The notes: generated by a model not told the origin, from the sequence alone. DNA of 64,000 bases from Glutamicibacter sp. B1 (GCF_039602135.1 NZ_CP125942.1:1054001-1118000); one strand, 5' to 3'. Counted from the stretch's first letter, positions 42,506 to 51,698 are shown. Made by a program: numbers and translations.

Positions 42506-43414
42506 ATGACCGAAACTAATTTGCCGGTGATCGCAATCGTTGGACCTACCGGTACCGGCAAATCAGATTTAGCGATTGCCCTAGCCCAAGAACTGGGCGG
42601 TGAAATCGTCAATTCTGATGCTTTGCAGTTCTATCGCGGAATGGATATCGGGACGGCAAAATTGCCGGTATCTGAACGTGGCGGAATCGAACATCATTTA
42701 TTGGATACCCTATCGATCACCGAAGAAGCATCGGTGGCCGCATTCCAAGAGCAGGCCCGCGAACAGTTCTCGCGGATTCGTGCTCGCGGTAAGGTTCCAG
42801 TGATGGTGGGAGGCTCAGGGCTTTATGTCAGAGCAGCCCTCGACGTGATCGATTTCCCGCCCACGGACCCAGACGTCAGAAAACGACTGGAAGCAGAAGT
42901 CCAGGAACATGGCGATGGCGATCTACGTCGTCGATTGGCCAGTGTGGATCCGGTGTCGGCTGAACGCAATCTAGATCTGCGACGGGCTATCAGGGCAATG
43001 GAGGTCTACGAGATTTCGCAGCGTCCGTTTAGCTCCTATATGCCACAGCGAGAGTACGTGGCCCCGGCGCTTCAAATCGGACTAAACTACGATCGTTCAG
43101 CGTTACACGAGGCACTAGAAACTCGTGTGCAGAAAATGGACTCCATGGGATTGGCTGCAGAAGTTGCTGGACTCTTGGAGCAAGGATTACGCGAGGGGAA
43201 GACCTCTTCGCGCGCGATCGGCTACCAGCAATACACCGATTATCTTGACGGCAAGATTACTCGGGCTGAAGCCATTGAGCAGACGGTAATCGCCACCAGA
43301 AAATTTGCTCGACGACAGATCACTTGGTTCAATGCTGACCCCCGGGTCAACTGGCTGAACCCCACCGAGCCGAATCTTATTGGCAAGGCCCTGTCCCTTG
43401 TCGGCAAGTCATAA
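42506..43414 (+). CDS. miaA: tRNA dimethylallyltransferase
   Basis: 302 residues from ATG 42506. P-loop GPTGTGKSDLAIALA (about 12-26), substrate-binding SDALQFYRGMDIGTAKLP, VGGSGLYVRA, and the C-terminal YQQYTDYL and ARRQITWF motifs. It transfers dimethylallyl to A37 of tRNA and provides the MiaB substrate. The upstream in-frame extension to 42383 overlaps miaB and is rejected. dapF follows 26 bases later. Confidence 0.97.
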   Translation: MTETNLPVIAIVGPTGTGKSDLAIALAQELGGEIVNSDALQFYRGMDIGTAKLPVSERGGIEHHLLDTLSITEEASVAAFQEQAREQFSRIRARGKVPVMVGGSGLYVRAALDVIDFPPTDPDVRKRLEAEVQEHGDGDLRRRLASVDPVSAERNLDLRRAIRAMEVYEISQRPFSSYMPQREYVAPALQIGLNYDRSALHEALETRVQKMDSMGLAAEVAGLLEQGLREGKTSSRAIGYQQYTDYLDGKITRAEAIEQTVIATRKFARRQITWFNADPRVNWLNPTEPNLIGKALSLVGKS

Positions 43415-43440
43415 GACTCACCAATACGCTAGGAGCATCG

Positions 43441-44376
43441 ATGTACAGCACTGAACTAGGTCAATTGGCGGGGCAGCCCTTCGCCAAGGGGCATGCCACG
43501 GGTAATGACTTTGTTTTAATCGCTGATCCGAACGCAGAAATTGATCTCAGCGCCCAGCAAGTTGCTGCGCTGTGCCATCGACGTTTTGGTATCGGCGGAG
43601 ACGGGATGATCCGCGCAGTACCTACATCGAAGATGCCGGGATACGAGCAACTAGCAGATCAAAATCCTGACGCTTACTGGTTTATGGATTATCGAAATTC
43701 CGACGGGTCAATTGCAGAGATGTGCGGAAATGGCGTGCGTGCCTTCGCGCACTTCCTGATTGCTGAAGGCTTGATAGAACTTCTTGTCGGTCAAAGCTTC
43801 TACATTGGCAGCCGTGCTGGGATCAAGATGATCACCAGGATCGCCGACGGATACGCGGTGAATCTTGGGCCGTGGGGACTGATCTTTGAAGATAAAGCTG
43901 AAGCAGATTCCATTGATTCACTGGTTAAGCCTCGTGGATGGGACCAAGCGCTACCGGCTTTGAGCATCACTATGGGCAACCCACATACGGTCGTGGCCCT
44001 TCCAGATGGGGGCATGCTCGATGCTCTTGATCTGTTTGAAGAACCAGAGGTTGCTCCAAAGCCTGAACATGGCACGAACGTGGAGTTTGTTGTTCCCAAT
44101 GAGCCCCTGATTGAAGAAGACGGCGTCGCTCAGATAAAGATGCGTGTTCACGAACGCGGGGTGGGGGAGACGCTCTCGTGCGGGACCGGGGCCTGTGCAG
44201 CGGCCGCCGCAGTACGATATTGGGCTCGTGGCACAGCGCTTATCAATCAGTGGGCCGTGACGGTGCCAGGCGGTGTTGTCGGGGTCGAATTCCGTGCCAA
44301 CGAAGCAGGTGGCGAGGACACGATTCTGTCCGGGCCAGCCGAATTGGTTGCCCGAGGAGTAATTGGCGCCAAGTAG
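43441..44376 (+). CDS. dapF: Diaminopimelate epimerase
   Basis: A 311-residue DapF that converts LL- to meso-diaminopimelate. The two active-site cysteines are in AEMCGNGVRAF (about 99) and SCGTGACAAAAA (about 247). It has the usual two-lobe length. Ribosome site TAGGAGCATCG precedes ATG 43441. The miaB-miaA-dapF order is a conserved actinobacterial cluster. It is followed by a terminator. Confidence 0.97.
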   Translation: MYSTELGQLAGQPFAKGHATGNDFVLIADPNAEIDLSAQQVAALCHRRFGIGGDGMIRAVPTSKMPGYEQLADQNPDAYWFMDYRNSDGSIAEMCGNGVRAFAHFLIAEGLIELLVGQSFYIGSRAGIKMITRIADGYAVNLGPWGLIFEDKAEADSIDSLVKPRGWDQALPALSITMGNPHTVVALPDGGMLDALDLFEEPEVAPKPEHGTNVEFVVPNEPLIEEDGVAQIKMRVHERGVGETLSCGTGACAAAAAVRYWARGTALINQWAVTVPGGVVGVEFRANEAGGEDTILSGPAELVARGVIGAK

Positions 44377-44392
44377 TCTAAGACGTAAAAAC

Positions 44393-44427
44393 TGCAGTCA
44401 TCTTGTTCAATGAACAAGATGACTGCA
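44393..44427. terminator. Bidirectional terminator after dapF
   Basis: A 17-bp inverted repeat TGCAGTCATCTTGTTCA (44393-44409/44411-44427), nearly continuous, flanked by AAAA upstream and TTTT downstream, between convergent genes. Confidence 0.9.
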
Positions 44428-44444
44428 ACGTTTTAATGGTTGTC

Positions 44445-45050
44445 CTAAGCTGGACGGGAAACTTTTAATACTCGGAAGGCCTTGGCCGTGGCTTCACGGG
44501 TGACTGACCAGGTGGCAGGAAGCTGCTCGATGAGCCACTTCTGCAGAGAATCACTTCCCAGATTCTTCTGTACGACTAACCAAGCATCTCCACCGGCAGC
44601 CAAGCGCGGTAGCCAGAGCATCAGCAGTTCGTGTAGTGCTTCTTTTCCGATGCGGATCGGTGGGTTGGACCAGATCGTATCAAACTCAAGCGTCGGATCC
44701 ACAGATTCAGGGGTTCCGACCACCACGTTGCTCAATGACAACTGTTGGGCGTTTAGTCGTGTTAGTTCAATCGAACGCTCGTTCACGTCTACGCCATACA
44801 CGGTAGATTCCGGTGACTGTTCAGCAGCGGTCAGCGTGATAGGTCCCCAGCCGCAACCGATGTCCAGTACGCGGCCGCGGGGCGCTGGAACGTACTGCAA
44901 CAACACTGCGGTGCCCTTATCTAAACCAGCAGGCGAGAAGATGCCTGCGGCAGTTTGAACCTTGCGCACCTTGCCGTTGAGTTCGACTTCAATGGTGCGT
45001 CGCTCATCAGCGGAGGCAGGGGTGGCCGTGAAGTAGTGATCCGAGGTCAT
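44445..45050 (-). CDS. Class I SAM-dependent methyltransferase (RsmC-like domain)
   Basis: 201 residues from ATG 45050; an in-frame TTG two codons earlier is less likely. SAM-binding motif I is VLDIGCGWGPITLTAA (about 63-78), motif II VYGVDVNERSIELTRLN, and the N6-type NPPI motif is in WSNPPIRIGKEALHELL. This is the catalytic half of RsmC/RlmG-like rRNA guanine methyltransferases without the N-terminal pseudodomain. The target is probably RNA but unproven. It is convergent with dapF. Confidence 0.88.
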   Translation of the reverse strand: MTSDHYFTATPASADERRTIEVELNGKVRKVQTAAGIFSPAGLDKGTAVLLQYVPAPRGRVLDIGCGWGPITLTAAEQSPESTVYGVDVNERSIELTRLNAQQLSLSNVVVGTPESVDPTLEFDTIWSNPPIRIGKEALHELLMLWLPRLAAGGDAWLVVQKNLGSDSLQKWLIEQLPATWSVTREATAKAFRVLKVSRPA

Positions 45051-45470
45051 AGCCAAAGTTTATCCTTGTGTATCCCGAGGCCAAAGACCAGCGCAATCAA
45101 CGTGAGCAAAGCTATATAGGCAACCGGAACAATGACTGATAGAGTTTTCTCTATGACTTTCGTTTTCGTCTAATACGTAACCGCAGTGGTTACCTCGCGA
45201 TCAGATATATCCACGCGTGCTTTTCGAGCGCGCGGATATTGAAATCAGCAGGCAGCAAAGTCATTTTTTTGTTTTCCGCACGTTGTGTATCACACACCTG
45301 CCATTCGCCTTTGCTCCTTGGTAACCGCGCATTCACCTGCCTCACTAATGTTTCGAGTGCTCTGAAAAGGACCGCGAATGTTTGATGAACCGACTGAATC
45401 CTCACGCGCCACGTCGCGAAGTGGGGGTCACCCGCACTATTCTGGAATGCGAAGTACTTCTAAGGAGACC
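45051..45470 (+). promoter_or_regulatory. hflX leader region with candidate ribosome-mediated attenuator
   Basis: A 420-base spacer. A six-codon ORF (45153-45173, MTFVFV then TAA) begins with ATGACTTT, which is exactly complementary to AAAGTCAT at 45257-45264. Between them are two hairpins, GTAACC/GGTTAC (45177-45182/45188-45193) and an 11-bp stem (45207-45217/45229-45239) with one mismatch. Seven T's (45264-45270) follow the closing arm. A TATATA-like -10 lies at about 45113-45118. An AAAGGA-ATG at 45366-45380 offers a second in-frame hflX start. Confidence 0.6.
45153..45173 (+). CDS. Putative six-residue leader peptide upstream of hflX
   Basis: ATG-ACT-TTC-GTT-TTC-GTC-TAA. Too short for standard detection and with only a weak purine-rich site (GATAGAG) upstream, but its first eight bases form one strand of the stem that precedes a T run. 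That makes it a candidate regulatory uORF. Confidence 0.4.
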   Translation: MTFVFV

Positions 45471-47039
45471 ATGACTAACTCCGAGTCACACGAGCACGAT
45501 TCGGCATCAATGGATGATGCCCAGATCCAGGCCGCCATCGACCGGATCCTCGAAGCCGACGATGCCCAGAGCCCACAAGTCCAACACTTCGGCGAAGAAG
45601 AAAACTCAATCTTCTCCGGACAGGCCACTGCGCTCAATCGCTTTTCGTCAGGCTTAAGCCAATATGACGGGGACCAAGACGACCTCGCCGAGCGTCGCGC
45701 CTTGCGCCGTGTAGCTGGCCTGTCCACTGAGCTCGAAGACGTTACCGAAGTCGAGTATCGCCAGCTTCGCCTTGAGCGAGTTGTCTTGGCTGGTATTTGG
45801 AGCGAGGGAACCGTCAACGACGCCGAAAATTCCTTACGTGAACTTGCGGCTCTAGCTGAGACCGCAGGTTCCGAAGTTTTGGACGGGGTCGTCCAACGAC
45901 GCAGTAAGCCGGATCCTTCGACGTTCCTCGGCTCAGGCAAGGCTGAGGAACTGCGCGGAATTGTGGCATCTACCGGCGCCGATACCGTGGTGGTTGACGC
46001 CGAACTGGCTCCTTCGCAGCGCCGTGCGCTCGAAGACATCGTGAAGGTCAAGGTTATTGACCGCACCAGCTTGATCTTGGACATCTTTGCACAACACGCG
46101 AAGTCCCGAGAAGGTAAAGCACAGGTCGAACTGGCTCAGCTGGAATACCTTTTGCCACGACTTCGCGGTTGGGGTGAATCCATGTCGCGTCAGGCTGGTG
46201 GTCGTGTAGGTGCGGCCGGTGGCGGTATCGGCTCCCGTGGTCCTGGTGAAACCAAGATCGAAATGGACCGTCGTCGTATTCGTGACCGCATGGCGAAACT
46301 ACGTCGTGAGATCAAAGCGATGAAACCTGCACGTGAAGCCAAACGAGCGAACCGAAAGCGCAATGAAGTTCCGGCAGTAGCAATCGCTGGGTACACGAAC
46401 GCTGGAAAGTCTTCGTTGCTCAATCGCCTGACTAACGCCGGCGTCCTGGTTGAGAACGCACTGTTCGCCACCCTGGATCCGACCGTACGCCAGTCTGCGA
46501 CCGAAGACGGACTGACTTACACACTGGCCGATACTGTGGGGTTCGTATCGAACCTGCCTACACAGTTGGTCGAGGCCTTCCGTTCGACTTTGGAAGAAAT
46601 CGCGGATTCAGATCTGATCTTGCATGTTGTTGATGCTTCACACCCTGACCCGGAAGGACAGATCCAGGCTGTTCGTACGGTCCTTGGAGAAGTTGATGCG
46701 TTGAATATTCCGGAAATCATCGTCCTAAATAAGGCTGATGTTGCTGATCCGTTTGTTATTGAACGAATCAGAAACCGTGAATCGAACACTTCGGTTGTTT
46801 CGGCTCACACCGGCGAGGGCATTGACCAGCTCCTAGAAAAGATCAGCACCTCAATCCCGCGTCCCGGTATCCAGCTTGAAGTTCTTATTCCTTACGAGCG
46901 TGGGGATCTGATTGCTAAGTTGCACCAGAGTGAGTCCGAAATCTTGGAAAGCGAACACCTAGAAAATGGCACGCGGATGATCGTGAAGGTACGAGATTCC
47001 CTCGCTGCAGAGTTGGAGACTTTCAACATTCATGGATAA
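45471..47039 (+). CDS. hflX: Ribosome-associated GTPase HflX
   Basis: 522 residues from ATG 45471, which has AAGGAG seven bases upstream; an in-frame ATG at 45378 with AAAGGA is an alternative. The HflX N-terminal domain includes VVQRRSKPDPSTFLGSGKAEEL, and the glycine-rich linker GGRVGAAGGGIGSRGPGETKIEMDRR precedes the GTPase. G1 is GYTNAGKSS (about 306), G3 DTVGF, G4 NKAD. HflX rescues stalled or antibiotic-blocked ribosomes. The start of the helicase gene overlaps its end by 8 bases. Confidence 0.96.
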   Translation: MTNSESHEHDSASMDDAQIQAAIDRILEADDAQSPQVQHFGEEENSIFSGQATALNRFSSGLSQYDGDQDDLAERRALRRVAGLSTELEDVTEVEYRQLRLERVVLAGIWSEGTVNDAENSLRELAALAETAGSEVLDGVVQRRSKPDPSTFLGSGKAEELRGIVASTGADTVVVDAELAPSQRRALEDIVKVKVIDRTSLILDIFAQHAKSREGKAQVELAQLEYLLPRLRGWGESMSRQAGGRVGAAGGGIGSRGPGETKIEMDRRRIRDRMAKLRREIKAMKPAREAKRANRKRNEVPAVAIAGYTNAGKSSLLNRLTNAGVLVENALFATLDPTVRQSATEDGLTYTLADTVGFVSNLPTQLVEAFRSTLEEIADSDLILHVVDASHPDPEGQIQAVRTVLGEVDALNIPEIIVLNKADVADPFVIERIRNRESNTSVVSAHTGEGIDQLLEKISTSIPRPGIQLEVLIPYERGDLIAKLHQSESEILESEHLENGTRMIVKVRDSLAAELETFNIHG

Positions 47040-49029
47040 GCAAGAGCAGGCCCTTGAGCTACTCGAGGCCGCGGTAACTTCCATGGGTGGCGCCATGCGT
47101 ACTGGCCAGCAGGAAATGGTCAAGCACGTGGTGACTGCTTTAGAAGACGAGGAACACTTATTGGTTCAAGCAGGTACTGGTACGGGAAAGTCGATGGGCT
47201 ATCTCATTCCGGCACTAGCTCACGCGCAAACGAGCGCTAAACCAGTGATTGTTTCTACCGCAACACTCGCGCTGCAGTCGCAAATTGTTGGTCGCGATGT
47301 GCCACGATTACTTGAGTCGCTCAAGGGCAAGCTCTCCCGTCCGATGGACGTTGCCCTACTCAAAGGCCGTTCTAACTATCTTTGCCAGTACAAACTCGGT
47401 GGGGGATACCCTGACGATGAAGGCACCCTGTTCTCGATGGACGAACCGGCGGTACCTGCGGGGACAACCTATTCACCACTTGCCAGTGAAGTGATGAAAC
47501 TTCGGGACTGGGCCGAGCGCACCGACACAGGTGACAGGGACGAATTGGTTCCTGGCGTCAGTGATAAAGCATGGAAACAAGTCTCCGTTTCTGCGATGGA
47601 GTGTCTAGGTTCCCAAAAATGTCCGATGGCCGATGAATGCTTCTCGGAAATGGCACGCGCACGAGCCTCCGAATCTGACGTGGTCATCACCAACCACGCG
47701 TTGCTCGCTGTATCTGCCTTCGAAGGTCTGTCGGTATTGCCTGACTTTGATGTGGCCATCATCGATGAGGCCCACGAATTGCAAGACCGCGTCACCAGTT
47801 CGGTCTCTGGCGCGCTATCGGCGCGCATGGTGATGACCGCTGCCGGCGGAGCGAAGCGTCATTGTGGCGTGAACGTTGACGAAATGGTCAAGGCTGCCAA
47901 TCGCTTGGAAAAGTCCCTCACCGGGATTCCAACTGGTCTCTTGGAGCAAGGCCTGCGCGAGGATATGGGCATTGCCCTCAACGACATTGTTGAGCAGGCG
48001 CGTCTCGCGTTGGCGCTATCTAAACCAGAGGCTAATGCACCTGCTGATGGCGGTCGTCAGACCGCACGGTCTCAGCTTCAGGCTGTCATGGATGACGCGA
48101 TTCGCATGCTTGAATCCGAGGAACGACGTGAAGTGCTTTACACAACGCGTCCTAGGGAGTTTGTCGAAGGCCGAGGCTATGTTGAGGCGGAAGAATCACA
48201 ACCAGCGACTTTGAACGTCGCGCCGCTGTCGGTTGCAGGCAAGCTTCGTGAAGGCCTCTTCGATGGGCGCACCGTGGTACTAACGAGTGCAACATTGGCC
48301 ATTGGTTCGCAATTTGATGCTGTCGCAGGCTCTCTAGGCCTGATGGGAGCCGGTGCACCCTCTTGGACGGGTGTTGATGTGGGCAGTCCCTTTGATTACC
48401 CCAAGCAGGGCATTTTGTATGTGGCCAAGCATTTGCCAAAACCGGGCCGACAACTAGCCGCAGAAACCTTGGACGAGATCGAAGACCTTATCAAGGCCTC
48501 CGGCGGCGGGGCCTTGGCCCTGTTTACTTCAAAACGCTCAGCGGAAGAAGCAGCCAGCATCTTGCGCGAACGGTTGGACGTGGACATTTTGTGTCAGGGT
48601 GAAGCCAGCATGAAATCCTTGGTGGAGCAGTTCGCAACGGAACGCGACACTTGTCTGTTCGGCACGATGACACTGTGGCAGGGAGTTGATGTCCCGGGCG
48701 ATTCTTGCCGCCTGGTCATCATCGATAAGATTCCTTTTCCGCGGCCTGATGACCCGATATCGAAGGCACGTACCGAGGACGTTGCTAAACACGGCGGCAA
48801 TGGCTTTATGCAGGTTTCGGCTACGCATGCTGCCATTCGGCTGGCACAGGGTGCGGGTAGATTGATTCGATCGGTTAATGACCGAGGTGTTGTTGCCATT
48901 TTGGATTCACGCATGGCAACCGCACGTTATGGGAGCTTCTTGAAAGCAACGTTGCCACCGATGTGGCCAACAGTCGACAAGAAAGTTATTTCTGGTGTTC
49001 TAGAGCGTTTGAAGCCCACCAAGAAGTAG
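47032..49029 (+). CDS. DinG/XPD-family ATP-dependent DNA helicase
   Basis: A 665-residue superfamily 2 Fe-S helicase. Walker A QAGTGTGKSMGYLIPAL (about 45-61), DEAH box IDEAHELQDR, and four cysteines (NYLCQY, MECLGSQKCPMADECF) for the Fe-S cluster. Motif V/VI region is GTMTLWQGVDVPGDSCRLVIIDKIPFPRPDDP and RLAQGAGRLIRS. It probably unwinds DNA with 5'-3' polarity in repair. Overlap with hflX by 8 bases implies cotranscription. In actinobacteria this gene commonly sits between hflX and lexA. Confidence 0.94.
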   Translation: MDKQEQALELLEAAVTSMGGAMRTGQQEMVKHVVTALEDEEHLLVQAGTGTGKSMGYLIPALAHAQTSAKPVIVSTATLALQSQIVGRDVPRLLESLKGKLSRPMDVALLKGRSNYLCQYKLGGGYPDDEGTLFSMDEPAVPAGTTYSPLASEVMKLRDWAERTDTGDRDELVPGVSDKAWKQVSVSAMECLGSQKCPMADECFSEMARARASESDVVITNHALLAVSAFEGLSVLPDFDVAIIDEAHELQDRVTSSVSGALSARMVMTAAGGAKRHCGVNVDEMVKAANRLEKSLTGIPTGLLEQGLREDMGIALNDIVEQARLALALSKPEANAPADGGRQTARSQLQAVMDDAIRMLESEERREVLYTTRPREFVEGRGYVEAEESQPATLNVAPLSVAGKLREGLFDGRTVVLTSATLAIGSQFDAVAGSLGLMGAGAPSWTGVDVGSPFDYPKQGILYVAKHLPKPGRQLAAETLDEIEDLIKASGGGALALFTSKRSAEEAASILRERLDVDILCQGEASMKSLVEQFATERDTCLFGTMTLWQGVDVPGDSCRLVIIDKIPFPRPDDPISKARTEDVAKHGGNGFMQVSATHAAIRLAQGAGRLIRSVNDRGVVAILDSRMATARYGSFLKATLPPMWPTVDKKVISGVLERLKPTKK

Positions 49030-49123
49030 ACCGAACAGCACTCCAGACCACTTTATGGTCTATGCACAATGGCTTGAACTGACTCCGTGCCATGGCTGAT
49101 ACGTGGAGTGTCAAGTAAGACCA

Positions 49124-49173
49124 AATGCCAAGAAGGGTGTTGATGCACATGCATCAACACCCTTCTTGGCATT
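49124..49173. terminator. Bidirectional terminator between helicase and lexA
   Basis: A perfect 23-bp inverted repeat (49124-49146/49151-49173), loop ACAT, between convergent stops at 49029 and 49180. Confidence 0.93.
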
Positions 49174-49179
49174 ACGTGG

Positions 49180-49899
49180 CTAGAGCGAGCGCATCACCGA
49201 AACGACACGGCCCATAATCGTCGCTGCGTCGCCCAGAATTGGCTCGTAGCGCGAATTCTGGGGTAACAACCACGTGTGACCGTCTCGTTGGCGGAAAGTT
49301 TTGACGGTGGCTTCTTCGTCAAGCAAGGCGGCGACAATGTCACCATTTTCCGCGTTCTGCTGACGTCGGACTACCACCCAGTCGCCATCGCAAATTGCGG
49401 CATCGACCATTGAATCGCCAGAAACCTTGAGCATGAACAATTCTCCGTGCCCGACCAGTTGTCGGGGCAACGAGAAAACATCCTCAACGGACTGATCGGC
49501 CAAGATTGGCCCACCTGCTGCGATTCGTCCGACCAAAGGAACCATTGTTGTGTCGGCCGAGGTGCTGAGCTCAATCACCATGGCATCTTCGCTGGTCTTA
49601 GCATCAGCGCTCTCAGACTGCGTAGCGTTTTCTGCATCATCTGTCAGTTGCAGAGGCAACAAGATTTCCATCGCGCGCGGACGGCGTGGATCTCGACGAA
49701 TGTATCCGAGCTTTTCTAGCTGGCTCAACTGATGCGTGACGCTAGAGAGGCTCTTGAGTCCCACCGAGTCGCCAATCTCACGCATGGATGGTGGATAACC
49801 ATTCTTGCCAATGGCACGCTGGATGGTTTCCAGAATCTTCTTTTGGCGAATCGTCAGCGAGCGTGCATTCGATCGGGGAGTGCGTTGTGAAGCTGACAT
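49180..49899 (-). CDS. lexA: LexA repressor
   Basis: 239 residues. The winged-helix DNA-binding domain (about 12-75) is [57 protein letters not shown]. The S24 peptidase domain has cleavage site Ala-Gly in GRIAAGGPI, catalytic Ser in [11 protein letters not shown] and Lys in DEEATVKTF. RecA filaments trigger self-cleavage. It is divergent from a LysM gene whose promoter carries SOS-like boxes. A linker of about 45 residues, rich in Ser, Thr, Glu and Asp, separates the domains. Confidence 0.98.
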   Translation of the reverse strand: MSASQRTPRSNARSLTIRQKKILETIQRAIGKNGYPPSMREIGDSVGLKSLSSVTHQLSQLEKLGYIRRDPRRPRAMEILLPLQLTDDAENATQSESADAKTSEDAMVIELSTSADTTMVPLVGRIAAGGPILADQSVEDVFSLPRQLVGHGELFMLKVSGDSMVDAAICDGDWVVVRRQQNAENGDIVAALLDEEATVKTFRQRDGHTWLLPQNSRYEPILGDAATIMGRVVSVMRSL

Positions 49900-50086
49900 G
49901 AGATTTTGCCTTCCCTAGCGTTCTGTCGAAAGTTCGATAGTCCAAACTGTCGGAGCCAGATGATGTGATGTTTTCATTGCTCGTCTACTTCGAAATCTTA
50001 GTCGATAGTGGAGCTTCTTTCAAAGATTTGTTCGAAAACTTCTGGACAAGTCGGACGAAGCTCTGTTAGAACAGATGTACTAGATT

Positions 50087-50100
50087 CGAACACTGTTTCG
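50087..50100 (+). promoter_or_regulatory. SOS box upstream of the LysM gene
   Basis: CGAAC-ACTG-TTTCG, one mismatch from the actinobacterial consensus CGAAC-N4-GTTCG, 57 bases upstream of the LysM start. Confidence 0.75.
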
Positions 50101-50112
50101 AAACACTAGTGT

Positions 50113-50126
50113 CGAACACACCTTCG
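50113..50126 (+). promoter_or_regulatory. Second SOS-like box upstream of the LysM gene
   Basis: CGAAC-ACAC-CTTCG, one mismatch from the consensus, 12 bases after the first box. Confidence 0.5.
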
Positions 50127-50157
50127 CTTCGCTCACCAATCTTGAGGAGATAAAGTC

Positions 50158-50511
50158 ATGGCAACCATCGCACTTGACTCAAATCAAAGCCAGACACCCA
50201 TGAAGATCCGCATCAACCGCCGCGGCTGGGCCATCTTGGTAGGTGTCCCCGTTTTTGTACTCACCGTGATTGCCGCATTCCTGGTCTCCATGTTCGCTTC
50301 TGACGCGCACGCCTCATCCGACCTTCCGACAGGAGTCGAAACGGTTGACGTTACAGTCATCCCGGGGGACACCGTGTGGAGCCTGGCCAAAGAATATGCT
50401 CATGGCTACGACATCACTTCTGCCGTGAACCACATCTCTGAATTGAACTCCCTCAGCGGAAGCGAAATCCGCGTCGGCGATTCACTGTCCATTCCAGTAC
50501 TAGCTGAATAG
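50158..50511 (+). CDS. LysM-domain membrane protein, probable SOS-induced division inhibitor
   Basis: 117 residues. A single membrane span (about 23-46) is followed by an extracytoplasmic LysM domain (about 60-115: VTVIPGDTVWSLAKEYA through IRVGDSLSIPV) that binds peptidoglycan. GAGGAG precedes ATG 50158. A LysM gene divergent from lexA is the conserved position of SOS division suppressors (Rv2719c/ChiZ in mycobacteria, DivS in corynebacteria, YneA in Bacillus). SOS boxes in its promoter support damage induction. Division arrest is inferred. Confidence 0.9.
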   Translation: MATIALDSNQSQTPMKIRINRRGWAILVGVPVFVLTVIAAFLVSMFASDAHASSDLPTGVETVDVTVIPGDTVWSLAKEYAHGYDITSAVNHISELNSLSGSEIRVGDSLSIPVLAE

Positions 50512-50591
50512 CAACACCAACGAGTCTAGGATTGTTACCTTGGCTCGTAGCGGATTCACCCGCCAAGCTGGTCCACACGTAGACTTAACAC

Positions 50592-51698
50592 GTGAATGAC
50601 CGCAGTGAACTTTTGAGTCAGCTGCCCTTGCGTGAGAATCTCCGCGGGCTATCTCCATACGGCGCACCTCAAATCGATGTGCCCATTCAGCTGAACGTCA
50701 ACGAGAACACCCATCCGCTTCCTCCTACGGTGGTAGAAGCGATCGCGCAAGAAGTCGCGAAAGCAGCAACAAACCTCAACCGGTATCCAGATCGCGAATT
50801 CACTGAATTGCGCGAGCTACTAGCCGACTACTTGGGTCACAGTTTAACTTCTGAGAATATTTGGGCCGCCAACGGATCCAATGAAATCCTTCAGCAAATC
50901 CTGCAGGCCTTCGGAGGACCAGGGCGAAGCCTCATGAGCTTCGGGCCAACTTATTCCATGTACCCACTACTTGCTAGCGGAACCGACACAAAGTATGTGC
51001 CAGGAGTGCGCGCGGACGACTTCACGCTGTCTGCAGAATCTGCTGCTCAGCAGGTTCGCGAACACCAGCCGGACATTGTTTTTCTGTGTTCCCCCAACAA
51101 CCCTACGGGCACCGCACTTGGCCTTGACGTGATCACCGCCGTTTACGATGCCATGAGTGAACACAACGGCATGGTGATCGTTGATGAGGCCTATGCCGAA
51201 TTTTCCCTCTCCAGTACCAAATCGGCACTGACTCTGCTTGAAGGGCGTCAGCGACTGATTGTCTCGCGCACGATGTCGAAGGCTTTCGGCCTGGCAGGTG
51301 CCCGAGTTGGCTATCTTGCCGCTGCGCCCGAAGTTACCGATGCCATTCGCTTGGTGAGATTGCCTTACCACCTCTCTGCGGTGACACAAGCTACCGCTGT
51401 AGCAGCGCTGAAGAACATCGAATTGCTCTTAGCACAGGTCGAAGACATCAAAACGCAACGCGACCGAATCGTTTCCCACTTGAAAGAGCTGGGCCTTCAG
51501 CCATCGGTCTCGGATTCCAACTTTGTCTTTTTCGGCGGGCTCGATAACCCGCATGCGGTGTGGGAAGGACTGCTAGAAGCAGGCATTATTGTCCGCGACA
51601 ATGGAATCCCAGGTACATTGCGCGTGACTGCCGGAACAGAATCAGAAACTACCGCGTTTTTGGACCGTCTTGCCGAGCTACTCGGCGCTGAAAAATAA
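50592..51698 (+). CDS. hisC: Histidinol-phosphate aminotransferase
   Basis: A 368-residue class I/II PLP aminotransferase from GTG 50592. LRGLSPYGAPQIDVPIQLNVNENTHPLP is the HisC N-terminus, SPNNPTG the cofactor motif, VDEAYAEF the Asp/Tyr region, SRTMSKAFGLAGARVGYL holds the Schiff-base Lys. It converts imidazole-acetol phosphate to histidinol phosphate. hisD, often its upstream neighbour, is absent here. hisB follows 22 bases later. Confidence 0.96.
   Translation: MNDRSELLSQLPLRENLRGLSPYGAPQIDVPIQLNVNENTHPLPPTVVEAIAQEVAKAATNLNRYPDREFTELRELLADYLGHSLTSENIWAANGSNEILQQILQAFGGPGRSLMSFGPTYSMYPLLASGTDTKYVPGVRADDFTLSAESAAQQVREHQPDIVFLCSPNNPTGTALGLDVITAVYDAMSEHNGMVIVDEAYAEFSLSSTKSALTLLEGRQRLIVSRTMSKAFGLAGARVGYLAAAPEVTDAIRLVRLPYHLSAVTQATAVAALKNIELLLAQVEDIKTQRDRIVSHLKELGLQPSVSDSNFVFFGGLDNPHAVWEGLLEAGIIVRDNGIPGTLRVTAGTESETTAFLDRLAELLGAEK

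Noticed and set aside
49926..49937. TCGAAAGTTCGA near the lexA start
   Set aside because: It looks like an SOS half-site pair but the spacing is two bases instead of the required arrangement CGAAC-N4-GTTCG.
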